Of a stretch of 64,000 nt of DNA, positions 25,429 through 33,917 are shown one piece after another (the stretch's first letter is position 1; each line of letters starts with the position of its first letter). A model generated the notes under the pieces. The model saw only the letters and a program-made list of their open reading frames with translations. It had not been told where the DNA came from and searched no databases. Both the position numbers and the translations under genes were made by a program. Source of the stretch: Flavobacteriales bacterium (lineage in GTDB: Bacteria; Bacteroidota; Bacteroidia; Flavobacteriales; Flavobacteriaceae); assembly GCA_017303755.1 (NCBI GenBank), contig JAFLBS010000007.1, positions 1 through 64,000 on the forward strand. Direction: 5' to 3'.

Positions 25429-25917
25429 TTATTTCTTTTTAGGTTTCATTATTGTTCTCAATAGCCTCACCCAAAGACTCCATTCAGTTCTTTTTTTGGT
25501 AGTTGAAGAATGATTTTCAACTTTGTCAAGAGCATCTTCAATATAAGCGTCGTGCAGCCAACGAATGGCAAAAACCCATTTTAGTGTCGCTGCACCTGAT
25601 GTAATCATGTCAACGGTATGGGAAAGTTCAGTTCTATTTTGGCTGATTTCTGAAATAGTGAATTTGTGTATTCCATCAAATCCTTTTAAGTCAAATTTAA
25701 AAACAATGAAATCATCGGGTTTATAATCGATAACATGGTATTTTATTGGACCATGACCACCTTTGGAACCTATTTGTAAGCCTTTATCTAGCTTCATTGG
25801 CGACCATTTATGAGTTGCAAGCATTAAGTCGTTATCTGATGCTAAGGTTTCAAATAGTTTAACGATTTCTGTTTTTGGTTGATTAATTACTCTTTTATGG
25901 ATATTTAGTATTTTCAT
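25429..25917 (-). CDS. SRPBCC-family protein
   Basis: The 162-residue protein has the START/Bet v 1-like pattern: N-terminal strand and helix (INQPKTEIVKLFETLAS), central strands (GPIKYHVIDYKPDDFIVFKF) and a long C-terminal helix (LKWVFAIRWLHDAYIEDALDKVE). Such folds bind hydrophobic ligands in a cavity; no specific ligand can be read from the sequence. It lies in a run with DUF3995 and a beta-lactamase-like gene. Confidence 0.78.
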   Translation of the reverse strand: MKILNIHKRVINQPKTEIVKLFETLASDNDLMLATHKWSPMKLDKGLQIGSKGGHGPIKYHVIDYKPDDFIVFKFDLKGFDGIHKFTISEISQNRTELSHTVDMITSGAATLKWVFAIRWLHDAYIEDALDKVENHSSTTKKRTEWSLWVRLLRTIMKPKKK

Positions 25918-25941
25918 AGTTTATAAACTAATAAATTGGTT

Positions 25942-27243
25942 TTAATGAATCTTTCCCTCTATGATAGCTGCAGTTTTTCTTTTCCTGCGCCATCTTGCTA
26001 ATCCTATAAAGAAAACTATAATTAACAGTATTCCAAGTAATGTGATTTTTATTGACTTTCCAAAGAGCATATTAAAAAGTAAAGTATCTACTTTTCCTGT
26101 TTTTAAATACACCCAATCACTGGCAATTCTTGTAGCCAAATCGGGATTGCCTGTTTCCAAAATTATTATTCCATCACCTGTAACTGGATTAATTCTTATA
26201 GCTGTATTAATTGGTGGTGTACTTTTACCGTCATGTCCAAAGATGGCCTCATTATTTTCAATATTAATGTAAATCATACTACCTAAACCATAAATATCTT
26301 CGCCCATCATCTCCCAATGTCCTTCTCTCATTAGTTTTAGAGTTTCTGGTTTTAATAAACCTCTACCAATTGCTTCTCCATTTTTTCCTTTTAGAAAAAT
26401 TTGGAAAAATGTTTCTAAATCGGCTAATGAAGAATACAGCGATGTTGCTGCCAATGAAGTATAATAATTAGGAGTAGTAGTTGTTTTATCTGCATTATAG
26501 AACTCACATAATCTGCTATTTAGTGAGTCATTCAGAATGTAAGTGCTATTGTTCATATTCAGAGGCGTGAACACATTAGAAGTCATAAATTCGTTAAAGG
26601 ACTGTCCACTTGTCTCTTCAACTAGTAATTGTAAGAGCGTAAAACCACCTCCTGAATATTTCCCAGTAGAATTTGGTTCTATTCCTACTCGTACTTCACC
26701 ACTTACTCCTTCATCTGCATCTTTTGCCTTAGTAAGTGAAGACTCAAGAGTTTGGACAGAATCTCTGTTTTTAAAGCCGCTATAGCCAAGCCCATCAGTT
26801 AAACCCGCCGTGTGACTTAGTAATCTACGTACGGTAACTTTATCATTATTAAATTGACTTGGAGGCAATTGCCATCTTTTTAAATAGTTATTTACTGGAG
26901 TGTCTAATTCAATTTTTTTAAGTTCAACCAATTTCATTATTCCTACTGTAGAGACAAACTTTGAAAGTGATGCTACTTGAAATAGTGTGTTTCTGTCAAC
27001 TGGTTTGTTGTGAGAAATGAAAATCTCTTTATCAACTTTGCCGTTCTTCATAATTGCCATCGCAAAGTTTCCAACAAATTCCTTTTTTGTAGTCTCTTTA
27101 ACAGCGCCAATAAATGATTCGGAGTCTTTATCATTCGTTATTGGGCTGTGCCACCAACCATTTAATAGTCCAAAAATAACAATGATACACCAGCCAATTA
27201 TAAAAACTATAGTCGTTATTGTATATTTAATAAATCTCTTCAT
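25942..27243 (-). CDS. Membrane-anchored serine hydrolase, beta-lactamase/PBP4* fold
   Basis: The 433-residue protein has an N-terminal anchor (about 9-28), the nucleophile motif SxxK (Ser92-Leu-Ser-Lys95), a Tyr-centred second motif (YSGGGFTLLQLL), HTAGLTDGLG and a C-terminal membrane helix followed by a basic tail (RWRRKRK). The catalytic domain faces the periplasm. The family covers class C beta-lactamases, DD-peptidases and esterases; substrate specificity cannot be assigned here. Confidence 0.88.
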   Translation of the reverse strand: MKRFIKYTITTIVFIIGWCIIVIFGLLNGWWHSPITNDKDSESFIGAVKETTKKEFVGNFAMAIMKNGKVDKEIFISHNKPVDRNTLFQVASLSKFVSTVGIMKLVELKKIELDTPVNNYLKRWQLPPSQFNNDKVTVRRLLSHTAGLTDGLGYSGFKNRDSVQTLESSLTKAKDADEGVSGEVRVGIEPNSTGKYSGGGFTLLQLLVEETSGQSFNEFMTSNVFTPLNMNNSTYILNDSLNSRLCEFYNADKTTTTPNYYTSLAATSLYSSLADLETFFQIFLKGKNGEAIGRGLLKPETLKLMREGHWEMMGEDIYGLGSMIYINIENNEAIFGHDGKSTPPINTAIRINPVTGDGIIILETGNPDLATRIASDWVYLKTGKVDTLLFNMLFGKSIKITLLGILLIIVFFIGLARWRRKRKTAAIIEGKIH

Positions 27244-27268
27244 AGTTCTATATTTTATATTGATTTTG

Positions 27269-27649
27269 TTATTCTTTTTTTACTTTTAATTGAAAAACAT
27301 TCCCTTCTGGGTCTTCACCGTCACAAATCAAAAAGGGATAATTTTCCCAAGACATTACTTCTTTAAGCTTGATGCCTTTTGACAACAAAAAATTTCTATA
27401 ACTATAAATGTCACTTTCAATTTCAAATACTATTTTAGTATTGCTATCAAATTTAAATTCATTTTGGGTTTTTTCTAGGTATTCTTCCCCAATTTTATGT
27501 AGTCCTATATTACAAGTACCTGCATTTAGTAACAGCCAATTTGGACTGTTCTCTTCAACAATTTCAAGCTCCAAAATAGTAACATAAAATGTTTTTAAGT
27601 TGTCAATATTTTGCACAAATAACATTATTGAATCTACTTTTACTTTCAT
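27269..27649 (-). CDS. VOC-superfamily (glyoxalase/bleomycin-resistance-like) protein
   Basis: The 126-residue protein has two beta-alpha-beta-beta-beta halves: VDSIMLFVQNIDNLKTFYVTILELEIVEE at the N-terminus and the ending CDGEDPEGNVFQLKV, typical of the vicinal oxygen chelate fold. Only some of the usual metal ligands are obvious. It could be an isomerase, dioxygenase or drug-binding protein. It is flanked by an ankyrin protein gene (3-base gap) and the hydrolase gene. Confidence 0.82.
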   Translation of the reverse strand: MKVKVDSIMLFVQNIDNLKTFYVTILELEIVEENSPNWLLLNAGTCNIGLHKIGEEYLEKTQNEFKFDSNTKIVFEIESDIYSYRNFLLSKGIKLKEVMSWENYPFLICDGEDPEGNVFQLKVKKE

Positions 27650-27652
27650 TTT

Positions 27653-28174
27653 TTATTTTTTTAGTGGTATAAAAGTTTCTGTTAAACCCAGATTTTGAAT
27701 GTGTTGAAACAATTTTTCGGCTTCTTTTCCACCTTTTTCTGCGTGATGCAACAATGTAAATCCGTGTGGTCCTTGAGAGTTCAGCAGACTTGGATATTCT
27801 TTGAGCATTGCTTTTACAATTTTAGTTTTTCCCAGCATTGTCAACACAAAAATATCGGTTCGTGCACCACGTGTTATTAAAAAATTTGCAATCTCTTTTT
27901 GACCCATGTGTGCAGCGGCGCCGAGAGCTGTTTCAAAATCTCCATTGCCCCAATCCCAAGCAGAGTTCAGCAATAATGGCTGTGTTTCGAGCATTCTTTT
28001 TACAGTCTCAAAATTCGTATGTGCCTCGTTTACAAATTCATAAACAATTTTCGGATCAATAATTTCTGTTGCTTTTTCGTTTTGAGAAAAAATCAAGTTT
28101 GGCATAATGGTCATTCCAGATGCCAAAAACAAACTTTTTTTTAAAAAATCTTTTCGTGTCGTTGTGTTGCTCAT
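27653..28174 (-). CDS. Ankyrin-repeat protein with export signal
   Basis: The 173-residue protein has an N-terminal signal (TTTRKDFLKKSLFLASGMTIMPNLIFS) of the Tat-like or Sec type. About three ankyrin-like repeats follow (NGDFETALGAAAHMGQKEIANFLITRGA; LTMLGKTKIVKAMLKEYP; GFTLLHHAEKGGKEAEKLFQHI). It probably mediates protein contacts in the periplasm. Its stop is 3 bases from the VOC gene. Confidence 0.82.
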   Translation of the reverse strand: MSNTTTRKDFLKKSLFLASGMTIMPNLIFSQNEKATEIIDPKIVYEFVNEAHTNFETVKRMLETQPLLLNSAWDWGNGDFETALGAAAHMGQKEIANFLITRGARTDIFVLTMLGKTKIVKAMLKEYPSLLNSQGPHGFTLLHHAEKGGKEAEKLFQHIQNLGLTETFIPLKK

Positions 28175-28287
28175 GTCATGTCGTTAAGTGAAACATTTAG
28201 CGAGATTGCAATTTGAATTGCTTTATTCAGCTCTTTGTAATTTATTGTAAATATCAACCAAACGAAATGAAATCTATTTGATATAAA

Positions 28288-28881
28288 TCAAATTCGATTT
28301 TTGGGGCTTCGAATTCTACTCAACGTTTCGAGTGTAATGCCTAAGTATGAAGCTATAAATGTTAATGGTACTCTTTGAAGTAGGTCAGGACGCATTTTAA
28401 TAAGATTTTCATATTTCTGTTGCGCGGTTTCAAATTGTATGGAAATAATTCTTTCTTGTAATTGAAGCATTGTTTTTGTTATAGCAACCCTTCCTAATCG
28501 CTCAAAACAATGATGTTGGTCTATAAGTGTTTCAGTGGCCTCTCTTGTTATTTCTAAAAAAGTTGTTTGCTCCAGTAGTTCAATAGTGCAATGACTTAAT
28601 GCGTTCTGATAGAAACTGTTTCTGGAACTGATAAAATCACCTTCGAAAGCAAACCAATCTGTAATCTCTTTCCCATCCTTGTTGTAGAAAGCTCTAACGC
28701 AGCCGTTCACAATAAAATACAATTTGTCAGCAAACTGCCCTTCTTTTACAATTACTGATGATTTGTCAAGGCTCAATAATTGGCTGGCGTTTTTTAAGTC
28801 GCTTTTACATTCAACAGTCAAAGGCGAATAATTTTTGCTAATGGTTTCAATTGCAATTTCTAAATCGTTTGTGTCTCTCAT
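28288..28881 (-). CDS. Crp/Fnr-family transcriptional regulator
   Basis: The 197-residue protein has a cyclic-nucleotide-binding-like beta barrel (about 20-120; SSVIVKEGQFADKLYFIVNGCVRAFY) and a C-terminal winged helix whose recognition region is PLTFIASYLGITLETLSRIRS. No iron-sulfur cysteine cluster is seen, so it is not FNR-like in that sense. The ligand is unknown. It is separated from the thiol-rich locus to the right by a strong terminator, so it likely has its own promoter. Confidence 0.9.
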   Translation of the reverse strand: MRDTNDLEIAIETISKNYSPLTVECKSDLKNASQLLSLDKSSVIVKEGQFADKLYFIVNGCVRAFYNKDGKEITDWFAFEGDFISSRNSFYQNALSHCTIELLEQTTFLEITREATETLIDQHHCFERLGRVAITKTMLQLQERIISIQFETAQQKYENLIKMRPDLLQRVPLTFIASYLGITLETLSRIRSPKNRI

Positions 28882-28952
28882 GAAGAATCTTATCTTTAGT
28901 ATTCAAATAAATAATGAAAAAATTATGCAATCAAATCTTCAAAATTATTTCA

Positions 28953-28989
28953 AAAAAAGATAAGACAACCATGTTGCCTTATCTTTTTT
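28953..28989. terminator. Bidirectional terminator between crp-like gene and Cys-rich gene
   Basis: A 17-base stem with one mismatch (arms 28953-28969 and 28973-28989), a CAT loop and A/T-runs on both sides lies directly after the stop of the Cys-rich gene at 28991. It would end minus-strand transcription and could also work on the plus strand. Confidence 0.85.
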
Positions 28990-28990
28990 G

Positions 28991-29194
28991 TTAGCAACAA
29001 GTAGATTTTGACTTTTCGGCAGATGAATTGCATCCACAACCGTCTTCACCATCCGCTTTTTTGTCCTCATCTAATTTGCAGCAAGCCTCTTTATTATTAG
29101 TTGGAGCGCCTCCACAACAACCAGGGGTTTGTTCTTTTTTAACTCCTTTTTCGATTTTAGTTTTTTCCAAAACTTCAATTGATTCTGTTTTCAT
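28991..29194 (-). CDS. Small cysteine-rich protein
   Basis: The 67-residue protein has no signal peptide. Its second half has clustered cysteines (GCCGGAP, ACCKL, GCGCNSS, STCC), which could bind thiophilic metals or metalloids. It is preceded by a promoter-like element matching that of the SigZ gene (29220-29250). Function is not known; a metal buffer or delivery role is inferred from composition and neighbours. Confidence 0.7.
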   Translation of the reverse strand: MKTESIEVLEKTKIEKGVKKEQTPGCCGGAPTNNKEACCKLDEDKKADGEDGCGCNSSAEKSKSTCC

Positions 29195-29219
29195 TTTTAT
29201 AAATTTTATGTTACATAAG

Positions 29220-29250
29220 TAAGACGATAAAAATATAATTTAGACGCAAG
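29220..29250 (-). promoter_or_regulatory. Putative SigZ-type promoter of the Cys-rich gene
   Basis: On the minus strand CTTGCGTCTA (29241-29250) is followed after 14 bases by CGTCTTA (29220-29226), 25 bases before the start codon. The same ten-base upstream box, the same spacing and CGTCATA precede the sigma gene at 32788. CGTC is a common -10 core for ECF sigma factors. Confidence 0.6.
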
Positions 29251-29374
29251 TATAAAAGTGGTTTGATTGAAATTACACCTATATAGTTCATTCGTTTTTT
29301 TATAACTTTCAATTGACTTTTTACTTCATCAAGCTTTATTTTGACACGATAAAATAATAAACGTATCGTATGGA

Positions 29375-30535
29375 TTATTGATTATTGACATTGCTTTTAT
29401 AAAGTTTATAATGATGATACAGAAGTCCAGTAATTATTAGCAAAGTTGATAGTGTAAAAACAAAATGAATAGCTATTATTGAAAGCAACAACGATCCTAC
29501 AAACGAACCAAATGCAGTTCCAATGTCACGCCAAGTTGCATTATCTGAAGCCTCTTTTAATAAGGTTTCATTATTAGTTATTGCACCACCTGTAGCAATT
29601 GACGAGTTCATTGCGCCAAAAGTAAACACAATAATTACTCCCACAATTTCCATTCTTAAAGCAATCAAAAGAAGCCCAAAAGTTAGAAAAATTGTTGTGA
29701 AACTGAACATTTTCAGAAAACCTAACGTGTCAGCAAGCCAGCCTGTTAATGGAGAAAGAAAAACTAAACAGCAACGTTTATATCCGAGTAACAATCCCAC
29801 TTCTAATACGCTTTTTTGTGCATCTAAATGATGTTCAATTTGAACTAAACGGCTGACCAGCACCACGACTATTCCTTCGACAATAAATGAATTTAGTAGT
29901 ACTATACTATTAAAAGAAGAAGGGAATGAGAGTATTAACTCTTTTTTTGATACAGACTCGGTTTTTACATTGGGCAAAAGAAATGCCAACAATACGCCTA
30001 CAAAGCTGATTGATCCTAATAAGCAAAAAGTTATAAAAGTGTCAAAATATTCCAAAAGAAGTGGGCCAACGATAAGCGCAAAAACAGGCCCAAGTTCAAT
30101 TATTCCTCTACTCAAACCTAAAGAAATGCCTCTTTTTTTATGCTGAAGCGCATAGATGATACTTCCTAAACGCAATGTTGAAAAACTAATGCCCCAAAGA
30201 ATACGAACTATAAGCCATAAAAGTATTGATGAAATAATACCATATGAAATTGTCGTTACAACTGCTGTAATTGTTGCTGCTATTGTAACAGTTCTTATGC
30301 CATTTTCACTCAGATAATAGGAAACCCAACCATTTAAAAACAGTCGAGTGAACCTATTTATAGAAAGTACAACACCAACCCAAACTATTGAAATCCCAAT
30401 GTTTTGATAATTAGCAGGTAAATAGAGATATAAAAAGGCATCTCCAACAGTTGTCAATGCTAAGATTATCGCAGATAGTAACGTATATTTTAATGTCTTA
30501 TCATGATTTTGTTCATCCACAACAAGCCGACTCAT
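29375..30535 (-). CDS. Major facilitator superfamily transporter
   Basis: The 386-residue protein has about twelve helices, with the loop 2-3 region SINRFTRLFLNGWVSYYL and a central loop after helix 6, as in MFS exporters. I chose ATG 30535 (MSRLVVDEQNHDK): it overlaps the flavoprotein gene by 23 bases, whereas the ATG at 30613 would add 26 residues lying wholly inside that gene. Pairing with a flavoprotein and Cys-rich proteins suggests efflux of a modified metal(loid) or thiol-reactive compound; this is inference. Confidence 0.85.
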   Translation of the reverse strand: MSRLVVDEQNHDKTLKYTLLSAIILALTTVGDAFLYLYLPANYQNIGISIVWVGVVLSINRFTRLFLNGWVSYYLSENGIRTVTIAATITAVVTTISYGIISSILLWLIVRILWGISFSTLRLGSIIYALQHKKRGISLGLSRGIIELGPVFALIVGPLLLEYFDTFITFCLLGSISFVGVLLAFLLPNVKTESVSKKELILSFPSSFNSIVLLNSFIVEGIVVVLVSRLVQIEHHLDAQKSVLEVGLLLGYKRCCLVFLSPLTGWLADTLGFLKMFSFTTIFLTFGLLLIALRMEIVGVIIVFTFGAMNSSIATGGAITNNETLLKEASDNATWRDIGTAFGSFVGSLLLSIIAIHFVFTLSTLLIITGLLYHHYKLYKSNVNNQ

Positions 30536-31832
30536 CTTTTTCTTTGTTATCAACAGCACAGCAACTATTTCCTTCAATGCCGCTACTGCAGACACCTGTT
30601 TCGGGCAAGTCAAGTTCTACTTTTCTGGCAGCTTCCATATCTCCATCTAATGCAGCAACAATAGATCGTATTTGTTCGTATCCTGTAGCCATTAAAAAAG
30701 TAGGAGCTCTACCGTAACTTTTACTTCCTACTATGTAAAAGTTTTTATCTGGATGTTGCAATTCTAATTCACCATGTGCACGCACAGTGCCACAGCTATG
30801 AATATTTGGATCTATTAATTCTGCTAGAGTTTCAACACTTTCAACCGAATTGCTAATGCTTAATCTAACCTCTCTTAAGAACGAAAAATCTGGGCGAGAA
30901 CCAGTGTTGGCTATTATTTCGTCAATATTTGGTATTTGAGCTAATTTGTTGTTTTGTTTTCCTATAAGTGATAGTTTGTTATTGGATTTTAAAACCTCTT
31001 GAATTTGAAAAGGTGTATATACATTAACCTTGTCATCGTTTACTAAAGTTTCAATTTTAATTCCCAATGCGCCTCTTGCTTCTAAAGTATCTTCTTCTTT
31101 TCCACCATAAACATCACTTATATTTTGCTTTCTCAAAATCCAATTGATTTCTGTTTTTGGAAACTCTTCTTTTATTTTTTCTAATTCTAAAATGGTATTA
31201 ATGGCTGAATGTCCGCCACCAATAACCGCAACATTTTTATTAGCAAATCTCATTTTATGTTTCAATAGCACATCTGGAATACCATAAAAGATACGATCAG
31301 AATTTTCTATTTCTCCAACAGCAAAACTACCACCTGAACCAATTGGATTTGGTGTAAACCAAGTGCCTGAAGCGTCAATTATTGCTTTCGTCTCAAAGGT
31401 ATTAACCACATTGCCTTGTTGCACTTGAATGACAAAAGGTGTGTTTTCGCGGTTATTGGTTTTCATTTTGTCTAAGCCTTTTTTGCCAACACTAATAACG
31501 CTACTGTTAGTAAAAATGAACTCTTTTAATTGAGGTAGTTCTGCTAATGGTTTTAAATAAAATTCGACGAATTCGCCACCTGTATGTATTTCATTTTCAT
31601 TCGGTTCTGCCCAATTTGTTTTTTTTAAAAGCTCTTTGGCGACTTTGTCAATATTGTATTTCCAAGGTGAAAAAACTCTAATATGTTCCCAAGATAAAAT
31701 ACTACTTCCAACAGAATTTCCTGCTTCAAATAGCAAAAAAGGTATATTTCTTTTGGTTAAATGTGCAACTGCAGCCATTCCAACTGGACCTGCACCAATT
31801 ACTACTACTGGTAAATTGTTCTCTAAGTTCAT
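30513..31832 (-). CDS. NAD(P)/FAD-dependent oxidoreductase with Cys-rich tail
   Basis: The 439-residue flavoprotein has an N-terminal FAD site (VVVIGAGPVGMAAVA, GAGPVG at 13-18) and a second Rossmann motif (VAVIGGGHSAIN, near 200) for NAD(P), as in flavin monooxygenase/thioredoxin-reductase relatives. The tail (413-439) contains Cys415, Cys424-425 and Cys437-438, which could bind a metal or relay electrons. Similar flavoproteins occur in arsenic-resistance operons, but no arsR, arsC or acr3 is present here, so I do not name it. It overlaps the MFS gene. Confidence 0.83.
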   Translation of the reverse strand: MNLENNLPVVVIGAGPVGMAAVAHLTKRNIPFLLFEAGNSVGSSILSWEHIRVFSPWKYNIDKVAKELLKKTNWAEPNENEIHTGGEFVEFYLKPLAELPQLKEFIFTNSSVISVGKKGLDKMKTNNRENTPFVIQVQQGNVVNTFETKAIIDASGTWFTPNPIGSGGSFAVGEIENSDRIFYGIPDVLLKHKMRFANKNVAVIGGGHSAINTILELEKIKEEFPKTEINWILRKQNISDVYGGKEEDTLEARGALGIKIETLVNDDKVNVYTPFQIQEVLKSNNKLSLIGKQNNKLAQIPNIDEIIANTGSRPDFSFLREVRLSISNSVESVETLAELIDPNIHSCGTVRAHGELELQHPDKNFYIVGSKSYGRAPTFLMATGYEQIRSIVAALDGDMEAARKVELDLPETGVCSSGIEGNSCCAVDNKEKDESACCG

Positions 31833-31919
31833 TGTTTAATTTTTATAGATTAATTAAGAAACAGAAGAAAGTATTTTGTTAAATGTTTCAATTAATAAAA
31901 CCAACATTACTTTCAATAG

Positions 31920-31950
31920 TAACACTTGAGAATTGAAAAAAAGATGCAAA
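31920..31950 (-). promoter_or_regulatory. Putative SigZ-type promoter of the flavoprotein-MFS operon
   Basis: On the minus strand TTTGCATCTT (31941-31950) is followed after 14 bases by AGTGTTA (31920-31926). It is the weakest match to the motif at 29220 and 32815 (G to A in the upstream box, a changed core). It lies directly after the terminator of the upstream gene and 87 bases before the flavoprotein start. Confidence 0.4.
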
Positions 31951-31977
31951 AAAAAAGTGAGTCAGACGACTCACTTT
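31947..31977 (-). terminator. Rho-independent terminator of the 57-residue Cys-rich gene
   Basis: The stem AAAGTGAGTC/GACTCACTTT (31954-31963 with 31968-31977) is perfect over ten base pairs and is followed on the minus strand by nine T residues. It begins 13 bases after the stop codon at 31990. Confidence 0.88.
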
Positions 31978-31989
31978 AGTTAGCGAATT

Positions 31990-32163
31990 TTATTCGCAGC
32001 CATTATCACAACAAACTTCTGTTTCTGTGCCATTAAGACAGCAATCAGTTTTGTCGCAACATTCGGTTTTTGCTTTTTCATTGGCTTTAGTATTATTTAC
32101 ACCTGCAAAAACAGCAAGCGAAGTTGCCAAAGCAACAAAAGCAATAATTACACCTTTTTTCAT
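31990..32163 (-). CDS. Small exported Cys-rich protein
   Basis: Fifty-seven codons read MKKGVIIAFVALATSLAVFA (signal peptide), then a short mature part with eight cysteines (ECCDKTDCC, VCCDNGC). It has its own promoter-like motif and terminator, which supports a real gene despite its size. The mature peptide would sit in the periplasm and could chelate thiophilic ions. It is unlike known metallothioneins as far as I can tell. Confidence 0.75.
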   Translation of the reverse strand: MKKGVIIAFVALATSLAVFAGVNNTKANEKAKTECCDKTDCCLNGTETEVCCDNGCE

Positions 32164-32207
32164 TTTGTATGAATTAAATTGTTACAGACAATAGTATCTG
32201 TATTATA

Positions 32208-32237
32208 AATGACATTCATTTTGAAAAAAGACGCAAA
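32208..32237 (-). promoter_or_regulatory. Putative SigZ-type promoter of the 57-residue Cys-rich gene
   Basis: On the minus strand TTTGCGTCTT (32228-32237) is followed after 13 bases by TGTCATT (32208-32214), 44 bases before the start codon. It matches the shared motif with one base less spacing. Confidence 0.5.
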
Positions 32238-32239
32238 AA

Positions 32240-32788
32240 TTAGGAGCAATTACAATTTTTACTTTCACGATCAATTAAATTTCCATACTTATCACTATCA
32301 TAAGAGCAACAATTTTGTATAAGCTCTTTTAACTTTTCTTTACCACGTTGTACTCTTGATTTTGCTCCTGAATAAGAAATATTTAATTTTTCGGCTAATT
32401 CTTTTTGAGAAATATCTTGAAATTCTGTAATCAATAAGGCTTCACGGTAGTTGTTGGGTAATTTGTTGATGAAAGGTTTTATGCAACATTCGGCAATTGT
32501 GGTATTTAAAGATTGTGTTTCTTCCTCTGTTATAGCCTCATCAATTTCGTCAATAGTACTACTTGAAATTCCTTTTTTGAAATAATCATTAACAGCATTT
32601 CTAACAATACCATATAAATAACCCCGTAAATTTTTTGCTTGATTCACTTTATCAATATTTCGAATAATTTTGATAAAGACATCTTGCAAAATATCATCCG
32701 TATCATCTGAATTTCGTGTTTTGTTTAATATGAATACTCTCAACTCTTTGTGAAAGTCATTCCATATTGTATTTACTTCAGTTGTCAT
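32240..32788 (-). CDS. sigZ: ECF-like RNA polymerase sigma factor, SigZ type
   Basis: The 182-residue sigma-70 family protein has region 2 (about 10-75; DDTDDILQDVFIKIIRNID, LRGYLYGIVRNAVNDYF) and region 4 (about 105-155; LPNNYREALLITEFQDISQKELAEKLNISYSGAKSRVQRGKEKL). The C-terminal tail carries Cys160-161, Cys179 and Cys181. No anti-sigma gene is adjacent, so direct thiol or metal sensing by the tail is possible. The gene is preceded by the same promoter motif as its neighbours, suggesting autoregulation. Confidence 0.87.
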   Translation of the reverse strand: MTTEVNTIWNDFHKELRVFILNKTRNSDDTDDILQDVFIKIIRNIDKVNQAKNLRGYLYGIVRNAVNDYFKKGISSSTIDEIDEAITEEETQSLNTTIAECCIKPFINKLPNNYREALLITEFQDISQKELAEKLNISYSGAKSRVQRGKEKLKELIQNCCSYDSDKYGNLIDRESKNCNCS

Positions 32789-32814
32789 TTCTTTGGAATT
32801 ATAAGTCTAATTAT

Positions 32815-32845
32815 TATGACGGTGTTGAAATCAAATAGACGCAAG
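32815..32845 (-). promoter_or_regulatory. Putative autoregulated promoter of sigZ
   Basis: On the minus strand CTTGCGTCTA (32836-32845), 14 bases, CGTCATA (32815-32821), then 26 bases to the ATG. The upstream box is identical over ten bases, with identical spacing, to the element at 29220-29250. Confidence 0.6.
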
Positions 32846-32965
32846 ATTTATGTTGATGAGTTTCTTTTTAAACTAAAATGATTATTGGAGTTTTGAACTA
32901 GCAACCGAAACTGACAAACCGTAATCTAGTTAGACAGTTTGAAAATGTTTTAATTTAAGCTTTCT

Positions 32966-33757
32966 TTATTTTTCGATTTGTATAAATAAATAGTCACCAT
33001 CATTATTTTTGTATCTATTGATTGTCTTTTCTATTTCATTTGATTGTACATCATTTTCCAATGTTGATAAACCTTTTTCAACTTCTTCTTTTAGAGAAAG
33101 ATTGGCAAATGATGAAATTCCTTTTCGAACATTTTCGTCTAAATATAATTTTGGTCGATTTTTGCCTGCATAAAGGAATAAGTCTTCCAAGTCATTTTGA
33201 ATAAAATATTTTTCTGTATTAATTATTTTTAAACCAGCTTTTTCAGATGCGGTTTTAATTTCCTCAAATGTTGGCATTTGATTAATTGATTCTTTTAACA
33301 TTTTTGGAAAATATTTATTTAACCAATAACCTTTCATTTGTTCTGAAGTAGAGGTAAATAAAACAATTTTACCATTTACTTTGAGAGTTCTGTAAAGTTC
33401 TGTAAATGCTTTTTCAAGATTTGTCCAATGATGTATGGTTAATACTCCTATAATGCCATCAAAAACATCATTTTCTGCTGGAATTGATTCGGCAGTTCCA
33501 ATTTTCCAATTTATTTGATTTGATTTTGTTCTTGCTGATTCCAACATCTTTTCTGATGGATCTACTCCAATAAAATTAAAATCTTCATTTGCGATTTCTA
33601 CTGTATAATTTCCAGTACCACATCCAATATCTAGATATAATTTTTCCTTTTCTGGTTGTAAAAGTTCAATTATTTTCTTTAAAATGTATTTGTCTGGTTT
33701 TCGGGTGTTATTGTAACCAATTCCGATTTTATTGTATAACGCTTTTGAATTTTTCAT
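32966..33757 (-). CDS. Class I SAM-dependent methyltransferase
   Basis: The 263-residue protein has SAM motif I LDIGCGTGNYTVEIA (about 42-56), the acidic motif II (FIGVDPSEKML) and the Methyltransf_11 pattern FDGIIGVLTIHHW. It lacks the conserved cysteine set of ArsM arsenite methyltransferases, so arsenic methylation is not supported. It does not carry the SigZ-type motif upstream, so it may be independent of the thiol locus. Confidence 0.85.
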   Translation of the reverse strand: MKNSKALYNKIGIGYNNTRKPDKYILKKIIELLQPEKEKLYLDIGCGTGNYTVEIANEDFNFIGVDPSEKMLESARTKSNQINWKIGTAESIPAENDVFDGIIGVLTIHHWTNLEKAFTELYRTLKVNGKIVLFTSTSEQMKGYWLNKYFPKMLKESINQMPTFEEIKTASEKAGLKIINTEKYFIQNDLEDLFLYAGKNRPKLYLDENVRKGISSFANLSLKEEVEKGLSTLENDVQSNEIEKTINRYKNNDGDYLFIQIEK

Positions 33758-33917
33758 TATAATTTACTGTAATAAATTAAATCAACGATTTTGTCTTTTG
33801 TTATTTTATAATCTTTGTGAATCCTTACTTCAATTTAAAAACCATCTTTTCTAAAGTCTCGATTTTATCTCGCATGAGACAAGATTCAATGAATAATTGA
33901 TATGCCAGTAAAAATAA

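Noticed and set aside
28991-33757. A classical arsenic-resistance operon
   Set aside because: No arsR, arsC, acr3 or arsM signature is present; only the flavoprotein-MFS pair resembles some ars-linked genes.
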